Positions 1-12,670 of a stretch of 64,000 nt of DNA are shown here, one piece after another. The notes under the pieces were generated by a model that worked only from the letters and a program-made list of their open reading frames with translations, had not been told where the DNA came from and searched no databases. The stretch spans positions 2,356,001 through 2,420,000 of the forward strand of contig JACGCM010002435.1 of NCBI GenBank assembly GCA_014058105.1, written 5' to 3'. Both the position numbers and the translations under genes were made by a program. Every line of letters starts with the position of its first letter. Within the stretch, counting starts at the first letter, position 1. This DNA is from Kingdonia uniflora (taxonomy: Eukaryota; Streptophyta; Magnoliopsida; Ranunculales; Circaeasteraceae).

Positions 1-115
1 GTCAACAAGCAATTGGAAATTAGACACAAGACCAAAGATTTTTAACCCTGTGGAAAACCTTTTTCAGCAGAAAAACTCACAGGTCGCTGTCGAATCACCC
101 GACAGCTAAACAATC
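1..115 (+). repeat. Dispersed repeat family A, copy 1
   Basis: The stretch reads as a 'ccctgtggaaaacc ... gaaaaactcacaggtcgctgtcgaat' block. Related blocks occur at 9726-9815 and 55615-55683, and a clear inverted copy lies at 45945-46060. It is a recurrent mobile-element end or LTR piece of unidentified family; no coding is seen. Copies 1 and 2 are followed by TTCGAA-rich sequence. Confidence 0.6.
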
Positions 116-469
116 CACTATTGAAAATGAATTACGAGAGTTTAATTACTCACAAACTCGATAAGCACATCCCATGGTTACCTTTCTTCTAATCAAGCTT
201 CTTGCAATCGATTCCACGTTCTCGCAACGCCTCCCTCCAATCTCTCGTCGAAGCTTTCAATCTTGAATCCTGCAAATTTTTCAAATCATGATTTGGGTTT
301 CTTGATCAATGATTGATTTAAGTTTGAGTTGTTAGTTCTCTCTTGAATCTCTCAAAGAAATCTCCCCTCTCTAAAAAATACAAGTCGTAAAAAGATAGGT
401 TTTCAAAAAGTTAAGTTATGAAAACATAAAAGTTATCTTATATAGAAAAATAGAAAACCCGACCTCTGT

Positions 470-747
470 TCGAATAGAAACAAAATTTATTCGAACAGAA
501 CAATTATTATTCGAATATACCAAAAATGTATTCGAACAAATAAAGGTTTGAGGCAATTTGTTCGAATAGATAAAGAGTTTATTCGAACAGATCAAAATCC
601 TATTCGAAATACAAAGTTCCCAGAAAAAGTATTCGAACAAAGAAATAGTCTATTCGAATAAAAATTGTTCTGAGAAAAAATATTCGAATAGATACTAAAC
701 TTTATTCGAACAAGGTCTTATTCGAACTTAACAAAAGTCTTTTCGAA
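470..747. repeat. TTCGAA-rich periodic array
   Basis: Thirteen TTCGAA hexamers (at 470, 491, 511, 532, 561, 582, 603, 632, 653, 683, 705, 721 and 742) sit in AT-rich spacers, mostly 20-22 or 29-30 bp apart. The spacers are not alike enough to be a simple minisatellite. A looser version follows family A copy 2 (9837-9934) and another lies at 25780-25890. No function is known. Confidence 0.7.
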
Positions 748-749
748 TA

Positions 750-1268
750 GAGACCTATTTTTCTTAAATAAGACATATCACTTTCTTTTCATATTCTGTA
801 AAATACTACGGGGTTGACATTTAGAGCAAGGAGATAAAAACGCACTTACATGTTCAGTGACAGTCCAGCCTTAGTCGCTCCATGTGCACTTGCTGACGAT
901 GAATAACCATGAGATAGTACTGACACCTATTCTAGACACTAAATAAAGCAAACTCCAAATGGATGTTTCACATCATTCCTTGAGGAATTTAAGAGGGAAG
1001 ATGAAGAGATGTCTATAAATTTAAGAGAGATGGGTTAGTTTAGAGTATAGGGGATTATGAGAGAGACATTTCTGATATGAATCGTGGGGGTTTCAAAGTA
1101 CCTATAATTAGAATTAGGCATTAATGATCTGCTAAGTTTGTGTGCAGAGATGAAAGAAGAGATAAGATGGGAGAGAAACGTGTGAGAGACTGTAAAAGTA
1201 CTTAAACGCCCTAGTTATGTAACAAAATTTTCTTTGTTGATGCCATGTAATCATGTACCGTTAAGACG
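750..1268. other. Intergenic, nothing recognised
   Basis: No ORF, RNA gene or repeat could be assigned. The last five bases (AGACG, 1264-1268) are the left target-site duplication of the adjoining LTR element. Confidence 0.5.
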
Positions 1269-1971
1269 TGTTGGAAAAGAAACCTTGTGGTTTTATCCTT
1301 AGTTTGAATGGTCTATATCTTAGTGGTTTATTTTGTACCACATTGGGTATGTAGGTCACACAACTCTAAATTTTAAGTAAGAGTTTACTTATGAGTAGTA
1401 ATGTGCTTGATTTGAGTTGTCTCCAACAGACACATCATGAGGTGTGCCTTAAGGTGTGACCCTTGGTGAAGAGTCGTGCCTAAAGGTGTGACCCTTGGTG
1501 AAGAGTCGTAACTTGAGGTGTGACCTTTAGTGAAGAGGCATTAACTTCAGGTGTGACCCTTGGTGAAGAAGCACTAACTTGAGGTGTGACCTTTTGGTGA
1601 AGAGGCACTAACTTGAGGTGTGACCCTTGGTGAAGAGTCACCTAAACTCTATATAACTCAACTTCATTTTCATTTTTTAATAATCAATTTTTCAGAGTTT
1701 CTTGAGTCATTTTCAAGAGATAAAATAGACGCAATCAAGGTTAATTTGGCAGAGAGATAGAAGTGTTTTCTTCTTTTTGCGAATGATCGTTGTATCCTGG
1801 GAGACAGGGGCCGACTATATTCTGTAAAGCACTGTGGCAGGGGCGAATCTGTCTTAAGGAGATAGAGTGCATGCACTAGACTCGATCATATCCCGATAAG
1901 TGTTTTGATCACTTTTTAATCTTCTTAACTTGTTTTTGATTATGCCAATTTTTGAACACAGGCTAACAACA
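1269..1971 (+). repeat. Left LTR (703 bp)
   Basis: Aligns along its whole length with 4242-4876. Inside, 1451-1643 is a minisatellite of about six 32-34-bp units built on AGGTGTGACCCTTGGTGAAG. Confidence 0.88.
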
Positions 1972-4241
1972 ATCTTAAGGCAGATTCAAATATCTTTTTA
2001 CTGTGTTCAAATTTTGGTGTAAATTACTAATCACTACTAATTGCATGGCAAAATAGAGCTTTGTTTTTGTTTTCATTTTTATAGGGACGACCCTCTTGAT
2101 GAACCATCATTTAGAGTTGAAAATAGTAACTCAAAGGAAAGTGGCCTTTCATTTCCGTGAGTAATTGAGGGTGAAAAAGAAAGTGAAAAAGCTTGCAGAG
2201 CCAGAGAAAGAGAATTTTATGGCGGGAGAGGATTATCAAGACTTTCCCAATCTTCACCATGAATGGTTATAACAAGGTACGAGATTCGGATTGGTACTTA
2301 TGGGTTTCGTTTCTTCTAGTTATTCCAAGTATGGAGGTATGACGATGGGTTTTGAGAATTGGCTAAGTAGTTTTTGTTCTCCCTCGTTCATCCATCCCAA
2401 TTCGATCTATGTCGTTTGGGTTTTGTTTGGTTGATGTATCCAAAGTGTTAGTTTGATCCCTTTGTCAAATTGTTGATTTATGGGGACAAATTAGGGCTTT
2501 GAAGAGCCAGGAATATAAGGGTCACTCATTGAGAAGTTGAGACCTAGGTGCTGATTTTAGAGAATTCATTTTCAAGAAGAGAAACTCTGTCAAATGCCCA
2601 CTGAAATCGAAATATGGTAGGCATCGCAGCGTTGTCTGTGATATCGCTGATTTTAATGATGGGGTTTCAGGTATTTCTTCATTGTTAAATGGGAGCGTTG
2701 ATAAATACTTACTCGTGTATTCGACAGTCTTAGACTCGATATTGTGATATCGTTGATTTTGATGGATTTTATTGCTTTGAGGAATGCTGCAAGACACATT
2801 TCAATCCCATGACAATATCCATGAAAGAAGAGTTTCTTTGCGGATTATCTAGTTATGGAATGACTTTAATTTATCGAATAAAATATTTGAGGAACGATTC
2901 AAGGTGAACTCGTTCAAATTAATATAAACTAATGAGATGGGTTTTTCCTACAGTGCATGAGAATTAACTTGGAGTTTCTTCCCGGTTTCTTGATGGTCAT
3001 AATAAGATTGTTTAATTTTCGAGACCGTTCTATGAGTAGATTAAAGACTGCAGAGTGTCTTTCTCTAAATTATTTAAAATTATGGGGAAAATCTTTGTTT
3101 ATAGCAGCTTTGTTTATGGCATAGCTTTGGAAAGGCAGAGTGTCTTCCTATAAATTATTGAAAATGTGAGGGATGTTATGCATAATTAAACAAAGAAGCA
3201 TTAGTCAGGATACTAAAGTATTGGGAGTACACCCTAGACGATTGTTCGTACTATACATTATATCTAATGGTATATGAGAATACATGTGGATTTAAGAATT
3301 TGAAAGTTAAAATCTACTATTGGGTTATGATTTTACACTTCATAGTGCACTCGTATTTTGTAATTCCTCAAAACAATCTTATATAACCAAATTTATAATA
3401 GAATTGAGTTCATTATAATAGATAAAGCCCGGCCGGCAAATCATTGGGTGGTTAGAAAGTTTATTAAGGAATTTTTTTTTGGTAAGTCAAGACATTATTG
3501 TCATCGACATAGTTCCATGAGCGGCTACTTGCGAATTGTGTTAAATTGACTTTGTGAAGTCTAAAGACAATTTAACGGATCCGTTTACAACAAGAGTTGT
3601 CAGAGTGCAAGTATACCGTACATCGAGGGGAATGAGATTAAAGCTTTTAATTACGAGTAACCTCAGCGGAAACCTATCCTAGTTGATTGTACTCCCATGA
3701 TCTAGGTTCAATAGGAAAACTGGTTGTGAGTTACTCACCATAAGCACTGATCGGGAGATTTAAACTCCTGCTCATTCCATAATGTAAACAGTGCAACCTG
3801 TAGCAATTTTTAGGGTAGGCTATTTAAGCTTTTAATGATTCCTATAACTTGTATTTACAAGTGGAGTACGACAGGGTACTCTTAATAGGAAATTACCTAT
3901 ATGAGTGTGAGGTGGGGCCGCTTCCATGAGAATTTTATAAGGCAAAATTCTCTAATACCACTCATGAATCTGGGATTTGTTCAGGGCCGAATTGAACACA
4001 ACTGTGAGATCCGATTGCGTTTGGAAATGCAATGTGTGAAGACTATTGTCTTGGTTTACACTAAAGCTGACAGTTCAAGACATATGTTTACTAATCAGCG
4101 TAAATCCGATAGTTTTTTACTAGGGAAGGTTCAAGTCCACAAGATATCTCTCTCGATGCAGGATTATTTCCTATTTTTCTCTTCTTCTTTTTTTTCTTTT
4201 TTTAGCCTGAGTTTATCTGTTACCATTCAAATGTGGGGGAT

Positions 4242-4876
4242 TGTTGGAAAAAACCTTGTAGGTTTATCCTAAGTTTGAATGGTTGATATCTTAGTGGTTT
4301 ATTCTGAACCGCATTAGGTATATAGTTTACACAACTCTAAATTATAAGTAAGAGTTTACTTATGAGTTGTAATGTACGCAATTTGAGTTGTCTCCATCAG
4401 ACACATCATGAGGTGTGTCTTAAGGTGTGACCCTTAGTGAAGAGTCGTGCCTTAAGGTGTGACCCTTGGTGAAGAGTCGTAACTTGAGGTGTGACCTTTT
4501 GGTGAAGAGGCACTAACTTGAGGTGTGACCCTTGGTGAAGAGTCACCTATACTCTATATAACCAACTTCGTTTCCATTTTTTGACAATCAGTTTTTCAGA
4601 GTTTTCTTGAGTCTTTTTACAAAGAGAAAACAGACGCAATCAAAGTTCGTTTGGCAGAGAGATAGAAGTGATTTCTTCTTTCTGCGACTGATCGTTGTAT
4701 CCTGGGAGACAGGGGCCGATTATATCCTGCAAAACATTGTGGCAGGGGCGAATCTGTCTTAAGGAGATAGTGTGTATGCACTAGACTCGATCATATCCCG
4801 ATAAGTGTTTTGATCTCTTTCTAATCTTCTTAACTTGTTTTTGATTATGCCAATTTTTGAACACAGGCTAACAACA
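4242..4876 (+). repeat. Right LTR (635 bp)
   Basis: Partner of 1269-1971. Its minisatellite (4422-4548) has about four units instead of six, which accounts for nearly all of the 68-bp length difference between the LTRs. Confidence 0.88.
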
Positions 4877-4881
4877 AGACG

Positions 4882-5430
4882 CGCACGCCACGTAGGACAA
4901 ACGTCGCCTCGTCAGACAAACGAAGCCACGTGGGACAATCGTCGTCACCACCCGGGACAATCGCTTCCATGTAAGACAAAACTAAAATTTATAATATAGA
5001 TAGATAGCGGCGAGTTTGACGCTGAATTAGAAAAAACCTAGTTTTCTAATCCAACAAGGCCTCAATTGTTGATACAAAAACAACGCAATCTTTTTAGAGT
5101 TGGGTCAAAATTAGTTTTTTTGGACAATTTAGAAATCCGCTGTTTTTCATGAAATCAATATTTCCAAACCAGCTGTTTAAACAATGACATACACCGCATA
5201 TGAATGTACTCAGGATCGTCCTATTCACAAACAAATGCGACCTAGATGACTCTAATGTTTAAGCCCAAGATTGAAGCTAGCAATATACATATAGGGCCGC
5301 TGAAAGGTCTAATATTGTTGAGAAGAATTTGCTCCCTTCGTGCCAAAACCGAATTGTTGGGCTATATTTTTGTTAAACTTCAATTTTTCTTCATTGCTTG
5401 AAGAACATAAAAAGGAGAAATTCAAGAACT
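4882..5430. other. Gene-free spacer
   Basis: It begins with four loose repeats of a 'cacg..ggacaa..cgtcg' motif (4882-4980), then AT-rich sequence. No gene is seen. The 3' UTR of the pectinesterase probably lies around 5430-5586 on the minus strand. Confidence 0.5.
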
Positions 5431-5586
5431 ACGGATGCATTTCCATTAAATTAAACTGGGCACAAAACCATTACATATTATACTTAAGAAACAAACCACA
5501 AAAATAGACGCTCTAGCACGATTAAAATTGGCAATAGCAGACATTATTGGCACACTAATACCACCAAAACATGTAAACGATCATAA

Positions 5587-8500
5587 TCATAGACCAGTTG
5601 AGAATGGAAATCCGGTCGCTCCTAACCAACTACTGCCCGAAATAAACTTCCCAACTGTAAACTGTGCTGCCTCTGTCGCACCAATCACATGGAATCCCTT
5701 CCAGGTTACCCTACCAGATGTTGATGCACCCGCCCCAGTATTAGCATACTCGGCATAGTACAACGTGTTCAGCGCAAAGGTTCCGCTCCATGGAAACCAC
5801 CCAGCAGAATTAACAACATTTGATAACGTCGACTGCATAACAACTGTCCTAGAGTATTCCTTCCACGGTCTCCCCAAATATGTGGGGAAACTACTTTGTA
5901 CCGGAAGTAAATCAGAGGTCGCACCAATCCTGCATTTCTGGATCACGATCCCAGTGTTCTGATTGGGGTCATCACGTCCTTGTGCCGTGAACATGTTCTT
6001 CTGTCCAGAATTTGGTTTGCGTGCGTGGATATCACAATCTTGGAACACACTCGCAGCATTTCCAAAGATGAAATCTACAGTCCCAGCCACTAAACACTTC
6101 ACGTAGAACTGTCGTAGTGAATGAACATAGAGTGTATCTTGGTATGCCAGCATATCACATTGGTAGAATGCTGATAAGTCAGACCCCACTCGGAGTGCCA
6201 CCGCTTGATGTTTAGATGGTCCTGCCGTATTCTGGAAGGTAATATCCTTAGCGAGGAATCCGGCTCCAACCGCAGCTGCATTACCAAAAACTCAATTTAA
6301 TTTTTTAAACTACTATACTCATCAAAAAAATTTAAAAAAAATACTAATTTACAAATTTAGGTCAACAAAATACCATATTTATGATTTTAAATACTAAAAG
6401 ATGTCAACTTTCCAAAATCGACCCAGGGAACAATAAATTTTAAAATAGATAGTGGCAAAGAGGAAAAACTAATTTTATCTTTGCTAAAGTTTCAATATTG
6501 CAGCACAACCATCTGTTTTTGGACTCCACAAGTAGGAATGTCACTTCCAAAATAATAAAAAATTATAAAACTCATTTAAAAATAATATATCACAGCATGT
6601 GTCATTACCATTTGTTAAGAAAACTATCATTCATTTTTCTAGAAGTTTCTTATTTGTTCAGAATTATTTGTTATTTGTTTTACCATAACTTTGTCGTTTA
6701 TTTAGAAAACTGTGACATTTGTTCAAAAAAAATGTCACCTGTTTGAAAAATAAGTGTCATAAAGTTTAATAACATATGAAAAATGAGTATCGTAAAGTTT
6801 AATGAGTGTCATTTGTTTTAATATATAATTGATTATCTCGGCAACACCGGAAAAAATATTTTCAACCGTAACTTGTGGTTTATGCTTCAAATTTTTACTG
6901 TTTGGTGAGAAATGTTCTTACCGACAGTTGGTAGGAAAATGATTACGAATAAAAGATAATAAAAAAGAAAAAGATTAGATGGAGCTATCGGGGGAACCAA
7001 CTAGTGTTCGAATTAAAATCAAAATAAAGGAAATAAAGTAAAGAGATCATAGTGAAGAAAGTGATGTCTAGCTGTAAAAGGGACCTAGATCAAATTATGC
7101 TAAAGTGCAACCTATCACGGACAATAGACCATATAGCTAGGAGAAATAAAAGTGGTGGATGTGACCACATCATTGTCAAGTACATTGTACATTATACCGT
7201 AAAAAATTGTCTTACTTCACACGTGAAACATGCATCATATATATTTGAAAACAATGAAAATTATGTACTACTGATACTACTAAATTTCTTGTACAAACAT
7301 AATTTTTTCAATAAAAAACAGAGAAAAAAACAAGCAACCCCATCTCATCCATGTTCTAGTGTCCATTATCATTTGTTGGTCCTGCTTACTTTTTATTTAT
7401 TAGATCTAATATATATCTCTTGTACTGGCATGGAGGGTCACAGTTTCGAATAAAACTTCAGACAAACTAAGATTTTACAGATAATAAACCCAACAAATAT
7501 TAACCTAGAAACCAAATAAGCAAAAAATGCATGTAGGTACACATAATAATAATTAGTAATTAGTAATTAGTAATTAGTAATAAATTAATGACGTACCAAC
7601 TGTAGCAGAGTTAAACGTTGTGCTCCCATCAACGACATTCCTACTCCCGGTAATAATAGTACTCGATCGTCCGTCGCCCAAGAACATAATATTCGTCTTG
7701 GTCTTTGGGATATCAACGTTTTCTCTGTAAATGCCAGCTTTGATCCTAATAATGTACCTCGTACTACTCTTTGCGGGTGCTGCAGCTACTGCTGCCGACA
7801 CTGTTTTATAATTCCCACTCCCGTCTGCTGCCACGATCACATTTGGTGTCACGGATGATGATTGTAACAATTTTCTGTCACCCACGGACAACCACGACGG
7901 GAAAATTATACCGTAACTAGTAGTAATATTGATTTCGTCGGTTTCCATTAGCTTCCGCTCGCCATTTAACCTTCTCTCGGTGGCCATATCGGTATCGGTC
8001 AAGTTCTTGATCATCGCTAGGGCATTGCTACACATTTGTTGTACGTGTACTTGACCCGCTAACAATGCTTTACGGATATTTTTATCAGCTTCTTCGTGCG
8101 AGAACCCATCAATACACGTATCTTGATTCGTCATAGCAGCACTTAGAAGTATCTTTAGATCCTCAGCAGCCTTTGAGAGCGACCCCTTCTTTGGGTACTC
8201 CTCTATGTCTTTCTCAGTTTCCCGAAGTTCATCTAGGGTTTCGTCAACCATCTCAAGACAATCGTGGAGCGCACATTTCTCCCGTTTCGTGAGACCCTTG
8301 CGTTTCATAAGCTTCTTTATAGTGAAATAATTATGTTGCACCGCGAAAATCGTTAAATTAAGCGATTTTTCGATTACATCTTTGGACGTCTCTAAGTTAT
8401 CCGTGGCACCAGGGGCATTAGCAATAGCGGAGTAACATAACTCGGGGTACCGGGTTACACTACACGACGATTTTAACACAGGGTGGTGTGCCACAGCATC

Positions 8501-8677
8501 GGAATTATTTTTACGTGAGGCTACACCGGCCACGATGCCAATAATTGCACCCACGATTAGGAAAGAGGCGAGGAGGATATAAAAGAGTTTCTTTTTCTTG
8601 TTCTTGTCAGTGGAGGAGGGAATGTTGTGGTTGCCGGAATCTGACACACTAATGAAGAGCTCCTTCATGTGTGTCAT
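5587..8677 (-). CDS. Pectinesterase (group 2 pectin methylesterase with PMEI pro-region)
   Basis: De-esterifies homogalacturonan in the cell wall. Two exons, 8677-7597 and 6275-5587 (1081 + 689 nt), join in frame across a GT-AG intron to give 589 residues, a usual length for pro-PMEs. Residues 31-54 form a hydrophobic signal anchor after a Lys-rich stretch. Residues about 65-225 are the PMEI-like pro-domain with paired cysteines (SCS...ELC, C135, C140, C188). Processing-type basic sites follow (RRLN at 235, RKLM at 241, RKLL at 268). The catalytic domain starts near 276 and shows GIYREN (315), QAVAL (384), QDTL (D407), DFIFGNA (D428, the expected nucleophile) and LGRPW (R496). The start is the ATG at 8677 ahead of the acidic/Lys-rich cytosolic tail. 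No stops or frameshifts are seen. An upstream TATA-like sequence may lie near 8731-8740. Confidence 0.93.
6276..7596 (-). other. Pectinesterase intron (1321 bp)
   Basis: Minus-strand donor GTACGT (7596-7591) and acceptor TGCAG (6280-6276). The junction codon is G|CT (Ala361), restoring the conserved ATVAAVGAGF run. Near the donor it holds a heptamer repeat, TTAGTAA, about four to five times (7550-7582). Confidence 0.88.
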
Positions 8678-9617
8678 TTTTAGAGAGAGATTGGAGTGAG
8701 GAAAAGATGAGGGGTTTGGAATTGGATGGGGTTTTATTGGAAGGAATCAAAAGAGCACATGGTTTTATGATTTTTTTTACTCTTGGAGACTGTGTAAGTT
8801 GTACTTCTTTTACCAAATAATTTCAATAAATAAACATATATTGTAACCCCATATCTGAAAATGTGAATCATAGTAAAAAAAAAATCTATTTTCTTATCAA
8901 ATTGTTTTACTTGATTAACCCTTGAAAAGTGTGAGTTGTACTTCGTTTACCAAAAATTTCAAGAGAAAAAATAAAAATAAAGATCTAACCTCCAACTTGT
9001 GAGAATATTAGCTGGTTTGTATTAGTTTTGTTTTTCGAATCAAAGTAATTTTCTTTCCTTCAACTTGCCTGGGTTTTATATAGTTTTCTCTTGTATTTTT
9101 TGCCTTTTGAATGTTCGTAAGATCGAAATTGGGGTGTCGGTTGGCGTTAATAAAACCTAGCAACACTATTGGTGTTGTAAATCTGTAGCGAACACTAATT
9201 GGTGTATAGTAATTCTAACACTATTGGTGCAGCAAATCTCTATTTTGAACTACTATTTGCAAGAAGATAACATGATCTTTGGTTCCTTTATGGAATGGGG
9301 AGCAAAATATTTTTTTTTTCTTTGTTGGAAAGAAATGCAAGTTTCCTTTTGCCTTTTGGGGGGAGTAATTCATGTTTTGTCCAATTTCTCCATGATTGTC
9401 TCGGGAAGTATTTGTTTTTCTACTAAAAAGCGCTTAGTGTTGAATGGAGTATTTACTAGCATCCTTCATTACTTTTAATTAGGATATTATCAGTGGTTTT
9501 TTAAACTCTTAAATATGACAATAAACCACTAAAATATTGTGTATTTACATAACTTATCAGTAAATACCGTGAATGTATCGCGGTATTTTGGGGGTTTTAA
9601 TATTATCGTTGAAAAAC

Positions 9618-9960
9618 TATATGCTCGTATTTAATGTATTTCGAGAAATTAGGTCAGAACAATTTCTATCAATTAATGATCTAGGGATAAACATAAACAA
9701 TCAATAGTTATAACAGAGAAATAGATAACACAAACAATTTTTTACCCTTTGGAAACTCCTTACTCAGGAGAAAAACCACAGATCGTTGTCGATGAACTCG
9801 ACGACCAAAAATTCACTAACATACAAAAAGATGCCGTTCGAACGAAACCCAAAGTCGTTCGAACGAGATACCCAAATAAGCCTACAAAAAGATGTAGTTT
9901 GAAACTCTTTTTTTTTTTCTAGAAGTCTTTCGAACAAACAGAAAACTCGTTCAAACGATA
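9618..9960 (+). repeat. Dispersed repeat family A, copy 2, with TTCGAA sites
   Basis: 9618-9720 matches 40615-40705 ('gctcgtatttaat...gagaaattaggtc...aacaatcaatagttat'). 9726-9815 matches the family A block at 1-115 and the one at 55615-55683. TTCGAA sites follow at 9837, 9858 and 9929. Confidence 0.6.
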
Positions 9961-10869
9961 AAGTAAAATAAGTTTAAAAGCAATAGCAGTTAAAGCGTTT
10001 TGGTTTTTCCCTTATCAGAGTTCTACTTACCTTCTCGGTTGTTGGTTGTAGAAGACTTGTACGGCAGTCTTACTTCTATCACCGTCTTCGACTGAGATAA
10101 CCACGGGACTCCACATACACGAAATGAGACAAACCAAAACCTTTCAATCGTGGTTTTTATTCATTTTAAACTACAATTGTAACTATAAGAAACTGAGATC
10201 TAAGTTAGGAGCATAGATTAAAATACCCATGTTAAATATCAAGAAATATTTTATCGATTTGGTACGTTGATGATATTATCGGTTGCTTACCAATCACAAG
10301 GTTTGTGACAAAAAATCGTCAATGTATCACGTTTTTATCAATTTATTACCAAAATATCATGATGATTTGATGATAAGAGATAATTTGTTTTAACTTTTAA
10401 TTCCTAAAAACCAAAAGAGTAGTATGGGATTTGTTTTATAATAAAAGAGTTATGACCCAAAAGCCAATGTCTTGCGTTGGCTTGCCCGGTTCGTGTGGTT
10501 TGCAGGCTATTGCACTAGTTCTAAAGGATCTAGTCGGGAATTGACGGTCTGGCCAAATGGCCAGGATACCTCTAGTTACCAAAATAAAATAAAATAAAAA
10601 AAATTATTATTGTTTGAATTCCTAGAAAGGGTCACATGGAACTTGTATAAAACACGTATATTCGGAGAAGGAAAATTTGAGAGAGACGAGACAGAGATGG
10701 GGAGAGATTGTCACACGAAATATTACTTTTGTTTCGTGAGCCATGTAAGAATCAATTTTGATCGTTGATTATTTACATCTAGCAATTGAGAAGAAGGGTT
10801 TTATGGGGAGTAAACTGATCCCTCCTAATACTTTTTTATATTTTTTTTGCATCTCTACTCGTTTTTAAA

Positions 10870-11070
10870 ACATTATAATTTACCGTGTTAAACATTAAAA
10901 TACCAAAAATGTCACCGATAAATATTGATTATTTGGTATAAACTGATTTTTTTCGTTTAAGGATTAAAATATTTAGTGACCAAAATATCATGATAAAATT
11001 AAAATACCATGGTAAAATCGCGACTATCAAGGTTCGATAAATACACCTGGTTCGATATTTTAATCAATGC
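10870..11070 (+). repeat. Diverged interspersed repeat B, copy 1
   Basis: Shares order and wording with 11404-11610: an 'aaaatac..aaa' start, a 'tttttt.g.t.aagaattaaaa' middle, then 'ccaaaa..ccatgataaa' and a 'tattttaatc' end. It is probably an old MITE; the ends are unclear. Confidence 0.45.
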
Positions 11071-11403
11071 TCAGGAGTAATAGTTGTAAGTGGTTGCTCA
11101 CCCCTAGGTATGAGGACCGCATAAGAAACTTAAACCTTTATTCCTAGAATGTTTGTAACGCCAACTCACTGTCAGAAAATAAAGATTTTGAAGAACCGCA
11201 TCTCTCATATATGTATTAGATTATTTTCATATCAATTACTTTATCAGACAATTCAAGAATGTAAAGTTGTAATTTAATTACTTGTATTTTCTTGTAATAA
11301 ACTTCTTGATTCTCAATTTTCCAAAAAAAAATTCTTACTTTTCCATAATCTTTTTTGAAGTTCAAATATTTCTTGAAACTTCATTCCGATTTTCACACAT
11401 TTT

Positions 11404-11610
11404 AAGTAATATTATCAATATATCATACTACTTATCAAAATACTAAAAGCCACAGATATATTGCAATAATTAGGTTAAACCTGTTTTTTGCATTAAAGAA
11501 TTAAAAAATGAAGTGACCAAAAAGCCATGATAAATTGAAAATATCGCGATAAACAACCACTAGGCAAAGGTCGGTAAGCCAGAATGGTTTTGTATTTTAA
11601 TCCTTGCTTT
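11404..11610 (+). repeat. Diverged interspersed repeat B, copy 2
   Basis: Second copy about 530 bp downstream of copy 1 in the same orientation. A further partial relative lies near 10250-10390. Confidence 0.45.
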
Positions 11611-12377
11611 TAAGTGAAAAACAAGCAAATACCACCTAACTTTTATTCAATACATTTTTTCTTCTTTTTTCCACCTCGTTCAATACTTCATTCCGTAGTT
11701 TTCAGTAAGCAAAAACAAATTCTTTACTGACCTCATTTAGTAGTCAGCCCTTCAATCAACATTAATCAATTTTAGGGGGGAAACAACAAACACCACCTAA
11801 ATGTTATGACTATCAAGTTGTAAAAAATAAAAATAAAAAAATTTAACGTTGTCGGTCGTTAAAATACCATTGGGATATCTTTTTAAGGAAGTTCATCCCC
11901 GATTAGTTTTTATAATATTTAACGATAGAAATACAATGACGTTTGAGCTAATTATATTTATCTATTACATAACATAAAACGTTGCCTCTTCATATAAAGA
12001 TATAACAGAGTTTAGAAGTATTTTTCAACATGAAGGATTATGGAAGATTAGTTGAAGCTAGATTCATTAATGATGATTCAAATTATTAAACTATATAGAA
12101 GTCACAAAAACATATGTTTCTTCTTTTTCACTAATTTATATGTTGAATATTGAATATTTTTGAATATATGCAAGCCAAAGATAATATAAAAATCACACCC
12201 ACCATTGTCAAATAAAGATTCTCTCTAATAAAACATCACTTTGAAGGACCCCACGTCTCCCTTTTTAACAAACAAGCAATTGGCATCGATGCAGACTACC
12301 AAAAGAGACCACAATAATTACAACATATATTTATATATTTATATTTAGGAAAATTGGTACAAGGTCTGGCATTGTTA

Positions 12378-12410
12378 GAGCACTTGCAGTAGGGTGTGGG
12401 TTTGAGTTGG
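12378..12410 (+). repeat. Left TIR of Harbinger element 1
   Basis: Begins GAGCACTTGC directly after TTA. It pairs with 28532-28565 with one gap. Subterminal sequence (12400-12500) repeats 'ggtgtgagt/aactcacac' in both directions, and the decamer ACCGCGCGGT follows at 12556-12565. Confidence 0.8.
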
Positions 12411-12670
12411 GTTTGCAAACCCACACTCAAACTTACACTTTGAGTCTCCCAGCAGGGTGTGAGAGAGTGTGAGTTTGCAAACGTGGCGCTACAGTAACTC
12501 AACCGTGTCTGAGGAGCTCACACTCAAAAAAATTGAGTTTAGCGGTGTTTGGATTACCGCGCGGTATCTAAATTCCTCCAAACTCAATTATTTCTCTCAT
12601 CACTTCCTGACTACTTCTTCTTCCCCAAAACAAATTGCAGAGCAGAGGAGAACCTCTACGCTCTCCCCAA

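Larger units (their letters stand above)
1269..4876 (+). mobile_element. Non-autonomous LTR retrotransposon
   Basis: Two long direct repeats (1269-1971 and 4242-4876) begin TGTTGGAAA and end GGCTAACAACA, so they have TG...CA ends. The element is flanked by a perfect 5-bp duplication AGACG (1264-1268 and 4877-4881). A purine run, gtgggggat, precedes the right LTR, giving plus orientation. The 2.27-kb interior has no recognisable gag or pol, only short ORFs, so this looks like a non-autonomous derivative (LARD-like). No standard primer-binding site was recognised after the left LTR. The superfamily cannot be assigned safely. Confidence 0.88.
8740..12374. other. Gene-free AT-rich region with diverged repeats
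   Basis: No coding region or RNA gene is seen. It holds a family A copy (9726-9815), a block shared with 40615-40705, and several diverged copies of an element rich in 'aaaatatcatgataaa / taccatggtaaa' (about 10250-10390, 10870-11070, 11404-11610). Confidence 0.6.

Noticed and set aside
416..640. 74-codon minus ORF with repeated ICSN-like words
   Set aside because: It is only a translation of the TTCGAA-rich periodic array.
3901..4272. 123-codon plus-strand ORF inside the LTR element
   Set aside because: No family resemblance, biased low-complexity C-terminus (Phe/Ser run), and it runs into the right LTR. Probably chance.
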